From NCBI GenBank assembly GCA_001600615.1, contig BCKK01000003.1, forward strand, positions 304,893 to 368,892: DNA of 64,000 nucleotides, written 5' to 3'. Positions within the stretch are counted from its first letter, which is position 1; each line of letters starts with the position of its first letter. Origin of the DNA: Dioszegia crocea. Lineage: Eukaryota; Basidiomycota; Tremellomycetes; Tremellales; Bulleribasidiaceae. A program made the position numbers and the translations under genes. This document shows, one piece after another, positions 1 to 10,751 of the stretch. A model generated the notes under the pieces. That model was given only the letters and a program-made list of their open reading frames with translations. It ran no database searches and was not told the origin of the DNA.

Positions 1-1
1 C

Positions 2-322
2 ATGACCCAGATCGGCTCCCCTCCTACTCTGCCCTCGACGATCTACGGAGACAATCAGGCATCAATCTCTTCGGCGTACAATCCCATCGGCCACTNTCGC
101 TCAAAGCAAATTGACATTATCTATCATTACCTTCGGGAGCTTGTCGAGCGGGACGAGGTTGTTATCCGATATGTCAAAACCACGGCCATGGCAGCGGATG
201 GTCTGACCAAACCTCTCCCCCCTTCCGTATTTGCGCAATTCCTACGTCTGCTCAATCTCACACCGGCACCAATCATGTCTTGCGTCGCTCGAGTTGGTCA
301 GTACCTCTGGGGTGGGAAGTGA
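2..322 (+). CDS. Ty1/copia pol polyprotein, RNase H C-terminal end (partial)
   Basis: About 106 codons are open from the window edge to a TGA at 320-322. The translation has the typical copia RNase H end: an IYGDNQASI segment carrying an acidic catalytic residue, then H-x-RSKQIDI, then a Y-V-K-T segment, and finally ADGLTKPLP, the standard closing motif of copia pol proteins. One N (base 95) lies in the codon before RSKQ. RNase H removes the RNA strand during reverse transcription in the virus-like particle. The reading frame shows no break in this stretch, so the copy could be recent, but only the last piece of the polyprotein is visible. Confidence 0.85.
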   Translation: MTQIGSPPTLPSTIYGDNQASISSAYNPIGHXRSKQIDIIYHYLRELVERDEVVIRYVKTTAMAADGLTKPLPPSVFAQFLRLLNLTPAPIMSCVARVGQYLWGGK

Positions 323-564
323 AATGGGTCGTGACCTGCCGGGGGCAGGGAGTCTTGGTGACAACTGTCCTCGAAGCTGTGAGTGCAGAGATATTGAACA
401 ATGACATTCTGGCACTAGAGCGCAACCATCTCCGACCCCCGTTCATCCTCCTCCTTGTCACATTAATTCACATCTTTCTCAATTACTTGCATCTCGACTA
501 TCGCGGTGTTTTGGACGGATCGGCGGTATATGGGGAACAGAAGGCTCGCTTGGAACAGGGGGAG

Positions 565-669
565 TGTTGAAATATGGTTCCGTCTCTCGCCTTCTTGATG
601 TCTAGAACATTCTCTGTTGGTATTCATGCATATCATACAGCTCTAACAACAGTTTTTGCCACCCCAACA
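565..669 (+). repeat. Long terminal repeat (3' LTR), about 105 bp
   Basis: The repeat starts with TGTTG and ends with CAACA, a perfect 5-bp inverted terminus of the usual TG...CA type. A purine tract (GAACAGGGGGAG, 553-564) immediately precedes it, as expected for the plus-strand primer. The length is short for an LTR but within the range of fungal copia elements. The five bases after it (TAGTG, 670-674) would be the target-site duplication; the partner copy is outside the window. Boundaries are inferred from the termini alone, because the 5' LTR is not present for comparison. Confidence 0.65.
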
Positions 670-671
670 TA

Positions 672-1958
672 GTGGCCTATCAAGACTTTTTTGATGATAC
701 TATTCAGAAGAAGTTTTATACGATAATGGAGGTACGACGCTCTCTATGTTATGAACCAAGGCGGTTTAAGCTGACGACTCAAGTATTGTGCTGCTGGGGA
801 CTTGTTTGCCTTTGTCGAAAAGACTGTACGAGAGGGCAAGACTATTCCGGAACGAAGAATATGCTCCATTCTTGCTCAAATTGCTCGGGCATTGCACTAT
901 ATGCATACAGAGAAGGGCACTGTGCATCGTGACATCAAGCTGGAGAATGGTCAGTCGCTTCGTGTTTTTCGGTATATGGACTTCGCTAAGACAGCTTAGT
1001 TGTTCTAGCTGCCGATTCCTCCATTCGGCTCATTGACGTCGGGGAGGCAACGCGTCTGAGTCCAGGGACAGTGGCGACGGCTGTGATCGGTGTGCGTTCC
1101 AGATCATGCATGCCACACCTCACTTACCGCTGAGCTGACATACTAGACCCCCGGCTATTTGTGTCCAGAAATCCTTCGGGAACAGCCTTATGACTCCAAG
1201 GCCGATTTATGGTCTTTAGGGGTTGTAGCATTTCAACTCATGTCTCTAGAGTGCGTTGTCTGTACCCGAGAGTCGTTAGAGCAGGACAAGAGCTGAACAG
1301 AATAGAATGCCATTCGACGAGGATGATGAGGTCGCCACGGACTGGATCCTGTCTACCGAATACCGCCCACCTACCGTCCCGGCCGCATACTCTTATCGAA
1401 TGCAGGCTATAATCGATGGGTTACTCGATATCAATCCTGCGAGTCGTTTATCTGCCACTGATCTGTTGTCGAGGCCTGAGATTAGCCTTGAAGGACGTAT
1501 CATAGACTGTGACTCTAAGTGAGTCTTTTGCAGTGTGAAGTGGAAGTCTCAGCTGATTATGAAGGGCTGCTCGTCTAGAAAGTCTCGAAACCACGTTGGG
1601 TCATCAGGCAGAGGCGATAGTTACAGAGAGGGCGGTATTTGAGATTGAACAGAGTAGGAAAGAGGTGGAATGGGTACGGAGAGAAGCAGACTGGCAGGAG
1701 AGGGAGAGATTAAAGGAACAAGAGTGGACGGATCGACTGGCAGCTCTGAATCTCCACAACAGCGATAGGTAAGTCAAATTCATATTTACTTGTTGAAACG
1801 ACCGACTGATTATCAGGCCAATAAAGCCTCTTAAGCGACGAGTCTCAGGGAGTGACCTCGGGAAATCTGCCGGAGATGAGCTTAAGAGAGGTCGAGCTGG
1901 GGAGGTTGGAGCTGAGGCATGGTGGCCCTTCAAGCGCATCTGGAAGGTGGCCGAGTAG
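672..1958 (+). CDS. NEK-like serine/threonine kinase, 5' part missing beside the LTR
   Basis: Exons are 672-731, 784-949, 1000-1091, 1147-1250, 1306-1518, 1565-1768 and 1817-1958; all phases fit. The protein begins abruptly at V-A-Y-Q-D-F-F, in the alphaC-beta4 region, runs through the hinge (IMEYC-x-x-GDLF), the catalytic loop [24 protein letters not shown] and the C-lobe end ([10 protein letters not shown]), then a charged coiled-coil-like segment and a basic tail. The glycine loop and catalytic lysine are absent because the LTR ends just upstream. The metal-binding DFG is DVG here (1035-1043). The hinge and layout resemble NIMA-related (NEK) kinases; the exact family is an inference. Either the retrotransposon broke the gene, or it sits in an intron whose acceptor TAG is at 670-672, so the gene is a probable but not proven pseudogene. 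Confidence 0.75.
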
Positions 1959-2119
1959 TAAAGTAGGGGCATGTCAGTGTCGTTTCCATCATATTGTAGT
2001 ACCGTAGTCCTTGTATGCCTTGAAGCTTGTATGAACTTCTGCAAATCGCGCAAATGTTTCAGAAATGATCGATCATTTCCCGAATTTCATATCTCGCATC
2101 TTGCATTCGTCCATCAACC

Positions 2120-4740
2120 ATGTTCAAGAAACCATTATCCCATCAGTCTAACGCGACGCCTATTCGCTCCTCAGCACGGCGAGGTTTAGTAGCTGATATC
2201 TTCACCTCTTATCCTTCGCTTTCACCTCCTCAAATCAATCCCAATGCCACGCTTGAGCAGATTGGCGAAAGGGAAAAGGCCGAGCGGGAATTGGGGAGGT
2301 TGATCATGCCCGATGGTGTTCGCAGCTGCTCATTCGAGACTAGTGGGGGTATTGAAGGGGTGAGCTCTTGATATCCTTGTTCATTATACGACCTAAGCGA
2401 ACTCGAGCTGATACTATACTGTAGAACCTGTATCTCTCGCCTGATAATTTGGACCCCCTCTGGATGTCCTTTGGTCGCAATGCCAAACAGCTCATTCCAA
2501 CCTGTAAGCTCCCAAGTCCATTACTTTCACAAGCAGCAACTCGGATCCAAGCTTACATATAGGAGTATACTGCCTTTCCAAACCTACCCCTCACTCCCTT
2601 CTTCCTATTCTCAAACTCCATCACCCGCTCCCACCCCCTCTCTTAGCCGGCGCGCCCCTCTTTATCGGGGCAGTCCGAGACCTACCTCGACCCCACCTCT
2701 TACCCGACATCCCAGAGGGCGGGATAGTAGCATTTGTCATTGCCCCCAATGGTCCAGATGGGGAAGTTCAGTATGCCGGTGTAGGACGACTTGTAGCTCC
2801 GGGCGGAATGAGGGGTGCGTGGGAGCGTAGAGGACGGGCAATGAGGGATGACGATGATGTTCAAGAAGGAAAATTCTGTGAGGTGTTGTGTATCATTGGA
2901 GATCAGTAAGCGCTTTTTTACGATGTCGGGCATCTCAAGCTTATATTCTAGTCTTTGGGAAATGGGATCTAAAGCTCCATTACCGCTCTTCCCCCTTCAA
3001 CCCCCCTCAAACCCCCTCGTCCCACTCATGACCAACCCACATATCTCCACGCGCCCATTGCCGTCGGTCGAACCAATATCTGAGCAAATGGCATCGACAA
3101 CTCTGAACTCTCCACTTTCCGATTCCCCTCCATCGTCATCCCACCCACCATTGACCTCAGCGGAAATATCCACCCTCCTATCCCTCGCTTTACTTCAATC
3201 GCTCTCCACGTCCACTCCCACATCTTTCCCTATACCCGCATCGACACTCTACTCGGCACATATCTTGCCTAATCGCCCGGCGTATATCCCCAAAGAGCAG
3301 AGAGACGATGTGGTTATTGGGAAAAGCGACTGGAAGAAGTTGGGGAAGTGGATGAAGGAATTAGGTAAAGATGGGGTGTTGAAAGTCAAGGATAATAAAG
3401 GGGAGTTCACGATATTGGGGTATGTCCACTTTCACTTGGGAGGACTTGTAAGACCTAGACGGACGCGAATGGGGAGAAGCAAGGAGGGGCCAATGGCGAA
3501 CGCGCTTTCTGGTGGTATGATGGTGCATTATGCCCTGATTGGCTGACCTATCCGAAAGAATGGAGTGACACGATGAGCAGAAGAGACGGTAACGCAAAGA
3601 GCTGATCATCAGGATCGACGCCAAACACCCCTCTATACAACATCACGCCCCATTCTTGACAATATCCAAAGAAGAATCTAAAGCAGCCTCCAAAGCCGCC
3701 CGTGAGACAGCTGCCGCTGAATCTGGCGAGGCCGGGATGGTCAACACGCCCAAAGGGAAACAATTGGCTATTGAAGAAATGTGGAAACCGGCCGGAGTAG
3801 GGATAGGGTTTTGGGAAGCGTGTGGGATTGAGTGAGCTCTCTCGTTTCCTTCTGTTCACTCAGGTGTACTATTAATAATTATGGCGGAGCTGATCCGATA
3901 CAGTAAAACCAGCCTGAACTCTACCCAATCTCTCAAAACCCTCACAGAGGACTATATCGCCATTCACCGCCTAACAGATCCGGGAAATCCGAGATTTATA
4001 CGTCCTGATGATCATTTGGCCAAGGCGCTCGGGGTTAAACTTGGTTCAGAAGGTGAAGAACGGTTACAGAAGGATGAAATTATGAAACGGTTGAAATCTG
4101 GGGTTGCGTGGAGTGTGTCGATTGGTGGACAAGTCAAGTGAGTCAGGTGGTCTTTTTGGTCTTTGTGGTGTGTTTTTGTGGAGCGAATATATCTTGGCAT
4201 GGCTTGCATTCTGGCTACTTGAGAGCGGAACGAGAGTCTACTGGAGGTTTCAGGGATGTCTGAGCAGATTGAGGCGTTGTCCTTGGTCTAGAGCGATTGT
4301 AGCTGACTTCAATCCTTAGAAAAGGCGCACTTCAACCCATCATGATGGGAACCAAACTTCGTCAGGGTCGGAAAACCGTCACTGTCATTTCGGGCCTTGA
4401 GTCATTTGGAATTGACGTAGATGATTTCGCAGAGGAATTGAGGAAATTATGCGCGGGCAGTGCATCTAGTGAGTGTCTTTAGTCCTTCTGGCTATACCTG
4501 TCCCTTGGAGTAAACAGGAATCGGAGGAAGTAGGGAGTGATCGGATGCGGTATATTGAGGAGTGTATGAGAGAACGGTCCACTGATACTCCTAGTTCAAC
4601 CGCTTAATGGTGCTTCGCCTAAACTTAACCTCAAAGAGATATCCGTACAGGGTACTCAGACCAAAATTGTTACTGCAGCTTTGATAGCCAAGGGCGTACC
4701 TAAACGATGGATCAAGGAGGAAGAAGGTAAGAAGAAGTAG
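2120..4740 (+). CDS. TMA64: Translation initiation factor eIF2D / Tma64
   Basis: Eight exons (2120-2359, 2425-2503, 2566-2905, 2952-3419, 3613-3831, 3904-4137, 4320-4468, 4595-4740) join in frame to 624 residues. The N-terminus MFKKPL...SSARRGL matches the conserved eIF2D start. A PUA-like region follows (GGIVAFVIAPNG, then GRLVAPGG), then a Ser/Pro-rich linker, a SWIB/MDM2-like middle part, and a C-terminal SUI1 domain recognisable from RQGRKTVTVISGLESFG. eIF2D family proteins deliver initiator tRNA without GTP and recycle 40S subunits after termination; the yeast homologue is cytosolic and ribosome-associated. The start is the only ATG that gives the family N-terminus. The fourth intron (193 nt) is much longer than its 46-182 nt neighbours' usual 50-65 and could hide an extra exon, although the present join reads well (G-IDAKHPSI). 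It is transcribed away from the kinase, 160 bp downstream of it. Confidence 0.9.
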
Positions 4741-4877
4741 GTCAAGGTGGGACGGGGTAGGGGTCGGGGCGGAGTGGATGGCTGTGTATAAGCCGTATGA
4801 ACTCGCCTTGTCTAGATCTCTCGTGAAGGGGGTAAGGACAATCTAATGTATATATTCCAACATATGCAACTATGTAC

Positions 4878-7469
4878 CTAGCTAGAACAACTACATTGGA
4901 AACCCAACATATCTCTACTGCCCAATCCACACAGTCGACGCTCTTCCTCCAGTTCAGGTGTGGGGCATGCACCGTCGGCGATGTCTTCGCCGTAGGTTTT
5001 GAAAGGGTGTGCAGACATCTGATGGGTCAGCATCTGAGGTTCAAGGTTGACTCGTTGACTCGACGGTGTCCATGACGAGAAAACGGCTCTGGTCCCTGGT
5101 CCCATCCATCCCCTCTCACTCCCATTCCTCAAGCCGAAAAGCAGCATCATAGCCGTCTCAGTTCCCTCTCATCAAAACCCAATCTCTCCCAAATCTCACC
5201 CAACCTCAAAAGTCCAATAATCTCTCTACACCAGAATCAGACTCACCTCCAAGATCTTCCCCAATGCCAACCTCGCATCATCCCTCCCATCCACCTCACC
5301 ACCTTTAACACCCTTCTCCATCCGCTTAATAAGCTCCTCAAGCACCCACTGCCTCAAGACAAATCTAGGATTAACCCCATTCATCTTCTCCCTTCTTGTC
5401 AACTCCCACCCCTGACCACTGTCTTCATCCACTTTTGGAGCCGACGCCGCCCAAGAATCCTTCTCTGCCAGTATCCGTCGGCCATACGTCTCAAACCACC
5501 CTTTCCAACCTTCAATCGCAGCTTCGACCTCTTCCGTCCTCCGAGCAACAATCCCAGCTTGGACGAATTGAGTTGCGTACCCAACCAAGTACTCGTCTCC
5601 CTCCGGCTCCGCTTGGGATGGAGAGAAATATGATAGGCGTCGGAAAGAAGTGTTGAAGTCCATATTGTGTTGGTGGAGTTTTGATTTAAAAGATTGGATG
5701 ATATCTTTATCGTCTGTTGCGTTTTGGGACTTAAGGCCGAATCGCTGATATATCAGCCATCAACCCTTTACTGGGCGAAAAAAAAACACACCTTCATCCA
5801 CAGTTCCCTTTCCTTCTCTTTCTGAATATTCCAATATCTCTCTTCCCACCCTTTCATAATCCCCCCAGCCTGGTCTCGCCATTCATCAACATCATCCGCC
5901 GTCGCTCCCTCTGACCATCCTGGCCGGCCCGGACCAGAAGTCGATTCGTACCCTATCAAAGGCGCCAGTGCTTGATATAGCTTATCAAGAGCAAAGAGGA
6001 TTCGGGGTGGTTGGTTGGCGTATGAATATAAGCCAGAGGGGTCCGAGTGGTCTACACTTTAGCTGTGGTCAAATCAGGATAGAGCGTACTTACTGCAAAT
6101 GTGATTCTCGTCGTAGACGTCCATAAATGCGTATGGTCCGTAATCTATCGTCAGACCGAGAATACTGACACTACCATTGTCAGCTGTCACATCCACAAAG
6201 AGCACACGACTCGCACGCACTTGTCGGTATTGATGACTCCATGACAGAACCCATACGCCTGCCACCCAGCAACCATCTCCGCATTCCTCTTAACCGCCTC
6301 TTCAAAGAATTCCTTGGCTCCACCATCCTTCTGTGTCCACCCCTGTTCCGCCATAATCCCTTTACACCACTCTGTCAATTTCCCCAACGCCTCCAAATTC
6401 CCCTGTCCCGCCAAAGGGCCATTATCATCATCTGCGTCTGCTCCACGCCATGATCCCCCAAAGAACATCTGCCGAGTATCCCTTGCTGATTTGGATGGGC
6501 TGAGCGCTTCAAAGTGGCCGATACGGATGAATGATGGTGCTATGCGTGCAGTGAGGGATGTAGGCTCGGGTCCGTATTCCCTAATCACGGGTAAAGAGGG
6601 GGCAGCGAGAAGTGCTAGAGCTCGTGTAGTCGGTATATCCAGGGCAGCAATAGCTGAGTCGTCAGCTAAGGCCCTTCTGAGATTAAGATGGACATACCCT
6701 CGCATCCCAAGTATTCTCTTACTCCACTTCTCAACACTGCCAGACCGTCCGCTGTTCGTGAAAACGGAGTACGGCCTCCACCCTTCAGCTGAATCTCTTG
6801 CCTCCCAGCCTCGGCCGACGTAGTCTCCATCAATGAGATGGCTCTACCATCGCCTAACTGACCCGCCCATGTCCCGAATTGATGCCCGCAGTATCGAGTT
6901 GACCAGGGCCCGTATTTCCCATCGGCGCTAGCCAAGATATGCCGACCCGACAATACGTCCGTCAGGGAATTGTTACCTGGCGTATCGGACAAATCGGCAT
7001 TGGCGTCGAGATGAGGTAGACTGTCGTCTAGCGTCCCCTGCGATACGCCCAAAAGATACGTATCGAGTTTGAGCCGATGATCACTTGTCCAGACCTCAAG
7101 ATGGGGCTTTCCTTCTGAGGTTTCATCTGCGCCCTTGGCAGAGACGCGATCGACCGGATCCCATCTAGCCAGCACATCCTCCACTTTAATCTGTTGTCCC
7201 GCATCTACATCAACCCCCATTTCGAGCAATTCCTCCTTGGTCACGCGCAGCGGCCATGATGCCCAGAGAGGGTGGACCCGAGCCCATATCCCTTCGGTGG
7301 AAGGCTTGAAAGTGGTGGCTCTTCGGGGAGAGACGGGGGAGGGGTCGAGATCGAGCTGAGTGAGCGATGATTGGAGGGTTGAAGTAGGGAGGGGCAGGCG
7401 ATGGATGGGGAGCTTTTGGGATGCCATAATGTGTGACTTTTGTAGATGTATTGCACGGGAGAAGCGCAT
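4878..7469 (-). CDS. FMP40: Protein adenylyltransferase SelO (YdiU/Fmp40 family)
   Basis: Six exons on the minus strand (7469-6698, 6653-6221, 6170-6094, 6051-5792, 5744-5247, 5018-4878) join in frame to about 730 residues. The family signature is complete: [18 protein letters not shown], then [44 protein letters not shown], and [11 protein letters not shown]. The protein ends in CSCSS, the redox tail that carries cysteine here where animal SelO has selenocysteine. SelO proteins are pseudokinase-fold enzymes that transfer AMP to protein Ser/Thr/Tyr in mitochondria. The chosen ATG (7467-7469) gives a basic start ([15 protein letters not shown]) that looks like a mitochondrial targeting signal; a second in-frame ATG lies 14 codons on. 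The last intron is unusually long (228 nt), but its acceptor has a clear GCTGAC branch site and restores the family C-terminus. Confidence 0.92.
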
Positions 7470-7732
7470 AAGAGGGGGTGATAGCTGTCCGCAGAGATGG
7501 ATAGATGGAGTATGTGTGCTGATTCATCATGGTGGAGCTGGGTGGCAAAGTGGAGGGTGGGCGTGAGCGTCATTACTCCCCCGGGACCTTGGGGTGATTT
7601 ACTAATCAATTAGGATTCATTAGTTCCTGTCATCCCGTTCGGGCAGTTTCTCCATCTGCCGTAACGTTATCTGATTAGGCGATGAGGATCAAATTTTTCT
7701 CCATCACTCGATCACACTGAACACCATCTACA

Positions 7733-9016
7733 ATGACGACAGCTCCTAGTATCAGCCCAGCGCAGCTCGAGGCTCTACGCGCCACACTTCTCAACAGTTC
7801 GGGAGCGACGCCGCTTCATGAGCGATTTAGGGCTTTGTTTATGCTCAAAGCGATCGGGAGCGATGAGGTTGTGCAGATCGTGTCAGATGGTGCGTTGAAG
7901 CTGCTCTTCCCGGCTCTGGGACTCTGGCGGCTGTGGAATGTCTTCGGATAGCAGTTCGGACCAGATGGTAGTTGTCCACTGACAAGTTGCAGGCCTTGCC
8001 GACCCCTCCCCTTTACTGAAACACGAGCTCGCCTACGTTCTCGGACAAATGCGTAACCCGCTCGCGATCCCCACTCTCGAAGGCGTTCTGGTCAATGCTA
8101 AAGGTGCCCACTGCTCCATGGTCCGACACGAAGCTGCCGAGGCTCTCGGTGCTTTGTCCAGCCAAAGCAGTCTGCCATTGCTGCGGAAATACCTCGACGA
8201 TCCAGCTAGGGAAGTGAGGGAGACGTGTGAGATCGCAGTTGGCAAGATTGAGTGGGATTGGTCGGAGGAGGGTCAGAAGCGGGTATCCAAGTGAGCAATA
8301 GTCCGCCAAATACTGGGGGTCAACGCTGACTCTCAGCCCAAACTTCCCCACTATCGACCCGGCACCATCATCATCATCCACCTCTATCCCCTCTATCCGG
8401 GCAGAAATGCTCAACAGAAAACTACCCCTTTTCGAGCGATACCGAGCCATGTTTGCATTGAGAGACTTTGGAGGAGCGAGTAGGGAATCAGTATTGGCAT
8501 TGGCAGATGGATTCGCGGACGAAAGTGCTTTGTTCCGGTATGTCCTTGAGTCTACTATTTAGAGATTAATTGACGGTCAGCCATGAAATCGCCTACATCT
8601 TCGGTCAACTCTCATCACCCCACTCTATCCCTTCATTACTATACGTTCTCCGTAATCCGGTGGAGGACGATATGGTGAGACACGAAGCTGCCGAAGCTCT
8701 AGGTGGAATAGCTTCAGATTCCATTGATGGCGATATGGACGCTGCGGATGAGAAACTACCAGAGGGCGGTGTTTTGGCGATCTTGAGGGAATGGGCGGTC
8801 AAGGCTGATGCGCCGATCGTGGTTAGGGAAAGTTGTCAGGTGGCTGTGGATATGTGGGAGGTGAGTTTTGCGTCTACGGCTCGGGAGTGGGAAGGTGCTG
8901 ATTTGCAGTATGAAAATTCTACGGATCAGTTCAACCCCCTTGATTCGCTCGAGAGGGCACATACGACGGGCATGGAGCGGAGCGCTGCAGGTGCGCTGTC
9001 GGCGATTGCGGCCTAG
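7733..9016 (+). CDS. LIA1: Deoxyhypusine hydroxylase (HEAT-like repeats)
   Basis: Exons 7733-7889, 7993-8290, 8337-8537, 8581-8860 and 8909-9016 give 347 residues, close to the family length. The protein is built of HEAT-like helical repeats in two halves. Four His-Glu iron-binding pairs are visible: [11 protein letters not shown] and [11 protein letters not shown] in the first half, [11 protein letters not shown] and [11 protein letters not shown] in the second, which is exactly the diiron ligand pattern of DOHH. The enzyme hydroxylates deoxyhypusine on eIF5A and completes hypusine; it is cytosolic. The gene is divergent from SelO with about 260 bp between the starts, so the two may share a promoter region. 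All intron phases close. Low-complexity serine between the halves is the only lineage-specific oddity. Confidence 0.93.
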
Positions 9017-9189
9017 ATGTTAACTCCCACATATCGGGCGCCTGTATGTGGGCGCCTGTATGTATCGTTCTTCAATCCAATGCAGTACTGACAGCTGCGA
9101 AGAAGTCATACCACCATCGCATTGACACTCTGACAGATTGGAAATCATGCATGAAGTCCTTCACAAGGAGGTATCTCCAACAGATTCGC

Positions 9190-10048
9190 TCAGCTGGGAT
9201 TATCATGCCATTTGCCTCTTCGATCGAAATATCCACCTGGCGGTCTCGGGTTGTGACCACTGCTGCCGCCTTGGCCACTGCCATGTCCGCCGACTGATCC
9301 GCGAGTATTTGGCTGAGAGGCACTGCCTTCAGAGTCTTGCAATGTCAGCACCTCAGCAACTCGTTGCCAGTACATCACTTACGAGAGTACTGACTGGGAT
9401 CGTACGCGCCATCTGAGAAATTAGTGCGCGTCTATGAGATGAGGAAGTATACACTCAGGTACTGACCTTGACTTGTTGATGTCGTCGCGCTGTGAAGGAC
9501 GAGGCGCTGTTCAATGATGGTATTGACTGTGTCGAGCCATTTCTTCACTTGGAGCACCAAGTTCTGCCCACGCGTCCGACCAGTCAAGAATGAAGTTTGG
9601 GCAATACGTGCAGCCAGATCAGTTTCCTCTGACACAGCATGAGTAATGACTTGCTGCATAGCTTGGAGATCTTCCATCGTCGTGCCTGTGTGATTGTAGA
9701 AGCGCCAGAGTTCATCCTCGACCTTGTTGAAGATACTCATAATGGTGCTTCCATTGTCCAAGTGCGCAGTGTAGTCGCTTATCCCAGCGACCTTTTGCAG
9801 CAGTGTAAACATGCGCCACGCCTGGGATGTGCGATCCCCGTAGTCCGTGCCGGTCCTCGTCGCCTTCTTGTCTTTCGCCTTCTCAGAGCTGCCATACCGT
9901 AAGCCAAGTACTCTGGGAGACCATGGCCATTCCTCCCTACACTTTGTAAGCTAAAACTCCCTCATACGGGGAATCAGCAGCATCTAGGTGTTGTGGCTGC
10001 TCATTCGCGTTATAGCTGGACTTACTTATCAGTGTTGAGAAGGGACAT
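9190..10048 (-). CDS. Hypothetical protein, 222 residues, Gly-rich C-terminus
   Basis: Four minus-strand exons (10048-10026, 9936-9467, 9412-9383, 9335-9190) join in frame to 222 codons plus stop. I do not recognise the family. The start reads MSLLNTDKEEWPWSPRVLG, followed by a basic stretch (KAKDKKATR), a helical middle of about 130 residues, and a low-complexity tail rich in Gly, Ser, His and Pro (GGHGSGQGGSSGH, NPRPPGGYFDRRG). The splice sites have the same form as in the known genes here, and the model closes without forcing, which supports a real gene. It faces tail-to-tail towards DOHH, with only 170 bp between the stops. No signal peptide or membrane segment is visible. Confidence 0.6.
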
Positions 10049-10751
10049 CACGCTAAAAGTGAAATGAAAGGTCGCAAAACGCAAGATCAGTATGGAGGAA
10101 TGCCTGAGTAGAATAAATGCAGTGGCGATAAAGAAGGAAGAGGGATATATGGGGTGTTGTTGGACTTGTAATCTCGCTCGATCGGGCGATCCCTTATAAG
10201 CGATAAAGAGTCCCTGTTCGGAGTATAGATAAGGGGAGTTTTGTACTCAAAACGGTCGTTTGAGGCTGACGTCAACAGCTCTCCGCGGACCCCTTTGTCG
10301 GAGCTGAAAATTCCTCGAAACGCGGCACGGAACGTTTGGAATATGTACCCATAGAGGAAGAGCTATGACACTGACAGCTCATGCTGCACCAGAATTTCAG
10401 GACGAAGCTGGACAGGGTTCACAAATTCACACTATCGAACCGTGTTCTTGGTACCACGCCAGGGCATGTGCAAACCTGGAGTCCTGGACTGACCAAAGCA
10501 TACCATATCACGGCGCTGATATCGGGGGTCATGTATTGTCTGTGCTCATTCATAAATTCACAAGCATTACATATGCGTGTATAGTAGCCCAGTGTCAGAG
10601 ATGTCCTAGCACGCCTTAGTAAAGTTGGTGAGCTTGCAATAACCTAGGGTCAGACTTCAACTGACTGATCCAACGTCTTGTATTCTTGAACCTCGTGAAT
10701 CAAACTAGACATGTAATGAAAATAAGACACCGCAATATGCACATAAGGGAC
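10049..10751. other. Intergenic, no gene seen
   Basis: About 700 bases lie between two minus-strand hypothetical genes. The stretch should hold the promoter and 5' leader of the left gene. Short open frames occur on both strands but lack splice logic or composition of coding sequence. Confidence 0.5.

Larger units (their letters stand above)
1..669 (+). mobile_element. 3' end of a Ty1/copia LTR retrotransposon
   Basis: The element enters from the left edge of the window. It consists of the C-terminal RNase H part of pol (2-322), about 240 non-coding bases, a purine-rich tract at about 553-564 and a terminal repeat from 565 to 669. The order pol end, polypurine tract, LTR is that of a complete retrotransposon 3' end. 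The 5' LTR, gag, protease, integrase and most of reverse transcriptase would lie outside the window, so whether the element is full-length cannot be judged. It ends directly against coding sequence of a protein kinase. Confidence 0.85.

Noticed and set aside
1497..1578. An intron 1497-1578 in the kinase
   Set aside because: It keeps the frame, but donor GTATCA and spacing are poor; GTGAGT at 1519 with acceptor at 1564 and branch GCTGAT fits better.
5019..5246. Coding-like peptide ([19 protein letters not shown]) inside the last SelO intron
   Set aside because: It is followed at once by a stop and cannot be joined in phase; the family C-terminus is obtained by skipping it.
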